Positions 63,879 to 64,000 of a stretch of 64,000 nt of DNA are shown in pieces. The translations under genes were made by a program, and so were the position numbers. The notes below the pieces were generated by a model. The model saw only the letters and a list, made by a program, of their open reading frames with translations. It was not told the DNA's origin and made no database searches. Origin of the DNA: Fibrivirga algicola (GTDB taxonomy: Bacteria; Bacteroidota; Bacteroidia; Cytophagales; Spirosomataceae); contig NZ_WAEL01000003.1 in the NCBI RefSeq assembly GCF_011742925.1, positions 558,001 to 622,000 of the forward strand, in the 5' to 3' direction. Each line of letters starts with the position of its first letter. Within the stretch, counting starts at the first letter, position 1.

Positions 63879-63907
63879 GTGCTGTCAGGTCCCCGACCTG
63901 ACAGCAC
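63879..63907. repeat. 13-bp hairpin after ccoP
   Basis: Perfect 13-base arms (CTGTCAGGTC type) around a 3-nt loop, followed by more CCCCGACC-like sequence. There is no T-tract. It may be a terminator or a dispersed repeat. The last 90 bases of the window show no gene. Confidence 0.7.
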
Positions 63908-64000
63908 ATGAGTCCCCGACCCAGCGATAGCCAAATCAACTGCCGCTAGGCGAGCCCAGCACAGGCATGACTCTAGAGAGCCCAATCAAAAGATATCCAG

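Overview
The window most likely comes from a member of the Bacteroidota, order Cytophagales, close to Spirosoma and its relatives. The reasons are a SusC/SusD pair, Bacteroidota-type promoters (TTG, about 20 nt, then TAnnTTTG), a fused CcoN-CcoO cbb3 oxidase, biotin, Usp and FtsX-type genes typical of that order, and coding sequence that is GC-rich by eye. This placement is inferred from gene content; no 16S rRNA gene is present. I found no rRNA, no confident tRNA, no CRISPR array and no transposase gene.

Layout. 1-4.1 kb: an AT-richer block with an AAA ATPase and a subtilisin-like protease, an IetAS-type anti-phage pair, ending at a terminator. 4.1-18.5 kb: a DmpA-type peptidase, a DUF2306 membrane protein, a PAS histidine kinase, a bacteriophytochrome / response regulator / heme oxygenase operon, a sugar transporter divergent from a trehalase, bioF-bioD, and a secreted rhodanese with a DUF2490 protein. 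18.6-28.7 kb: a GH3/beta-lactamase fusion, nth, ndk, gamma-glutamyltransferase, an FtsX permease, an intradiol dioxygenase and a universal stress protein. 28.7-41.4 kb: a TolC/MacA/FtsX/ATPase export operon ending in hemJ, hemN divergent from the cbb3 copper pump ccoI, a large catalase, and a truncated globin with an ArsC-like protein. 41.4-55.5 kb: a sugar utilisation locus (SusC, SusD, GH39, XRE-cupin regulator, aldonate dehydratase, SDR, FAH-family dehydratase, MFS transporter, ketoglutarate semialdehyde dehydrogenase). 55.6-60.1 kb: an AraC regulator with an aldo/keto reductase, a lipoprotein, a second globin with a fatty acid desaturase, and a small hypothetical gene. 60.2-63.9 kb: the cbb3 oxidase genes ccoS, ccoNO, ccoQ and ccoP.

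How the genes fit together. Heme and oxygen form one theme: hemN, hemJ, heme oxygenase, catalase, two globins, ccoI and the cbb3 operon. Two near-identical FNR-like boxes (CTGAT-N4-RTCAG) lie in front of ccoI/hemN and of ccoS, so these units may share oxygen-dependent control. The sugar locus looks self-contained: outer-membrane uptake, glycoside cleavage, inner-membrane transport, then oxidation of a sugar acid to 2-oxoglutarate. A TTCAACA-n-TGTTGAA operator-like motif occurs in front of both susC and the XRE-cupin gene and is the best candidate for its control site.

Repeats are a second theme. Many intergenic spaces hold very long, nearly perfect hairpins (19-37 bp stems). Some are made of widespread short repeats (CCTTCGACAGGCTC, CTCTGTG), and one G/C-rich repeat appears to have inserted in frame into ccoI. 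The features I consider most worth following up are the IetAS-like pair, the shared operators, the FNR-like boxes and the in-frame repeat.
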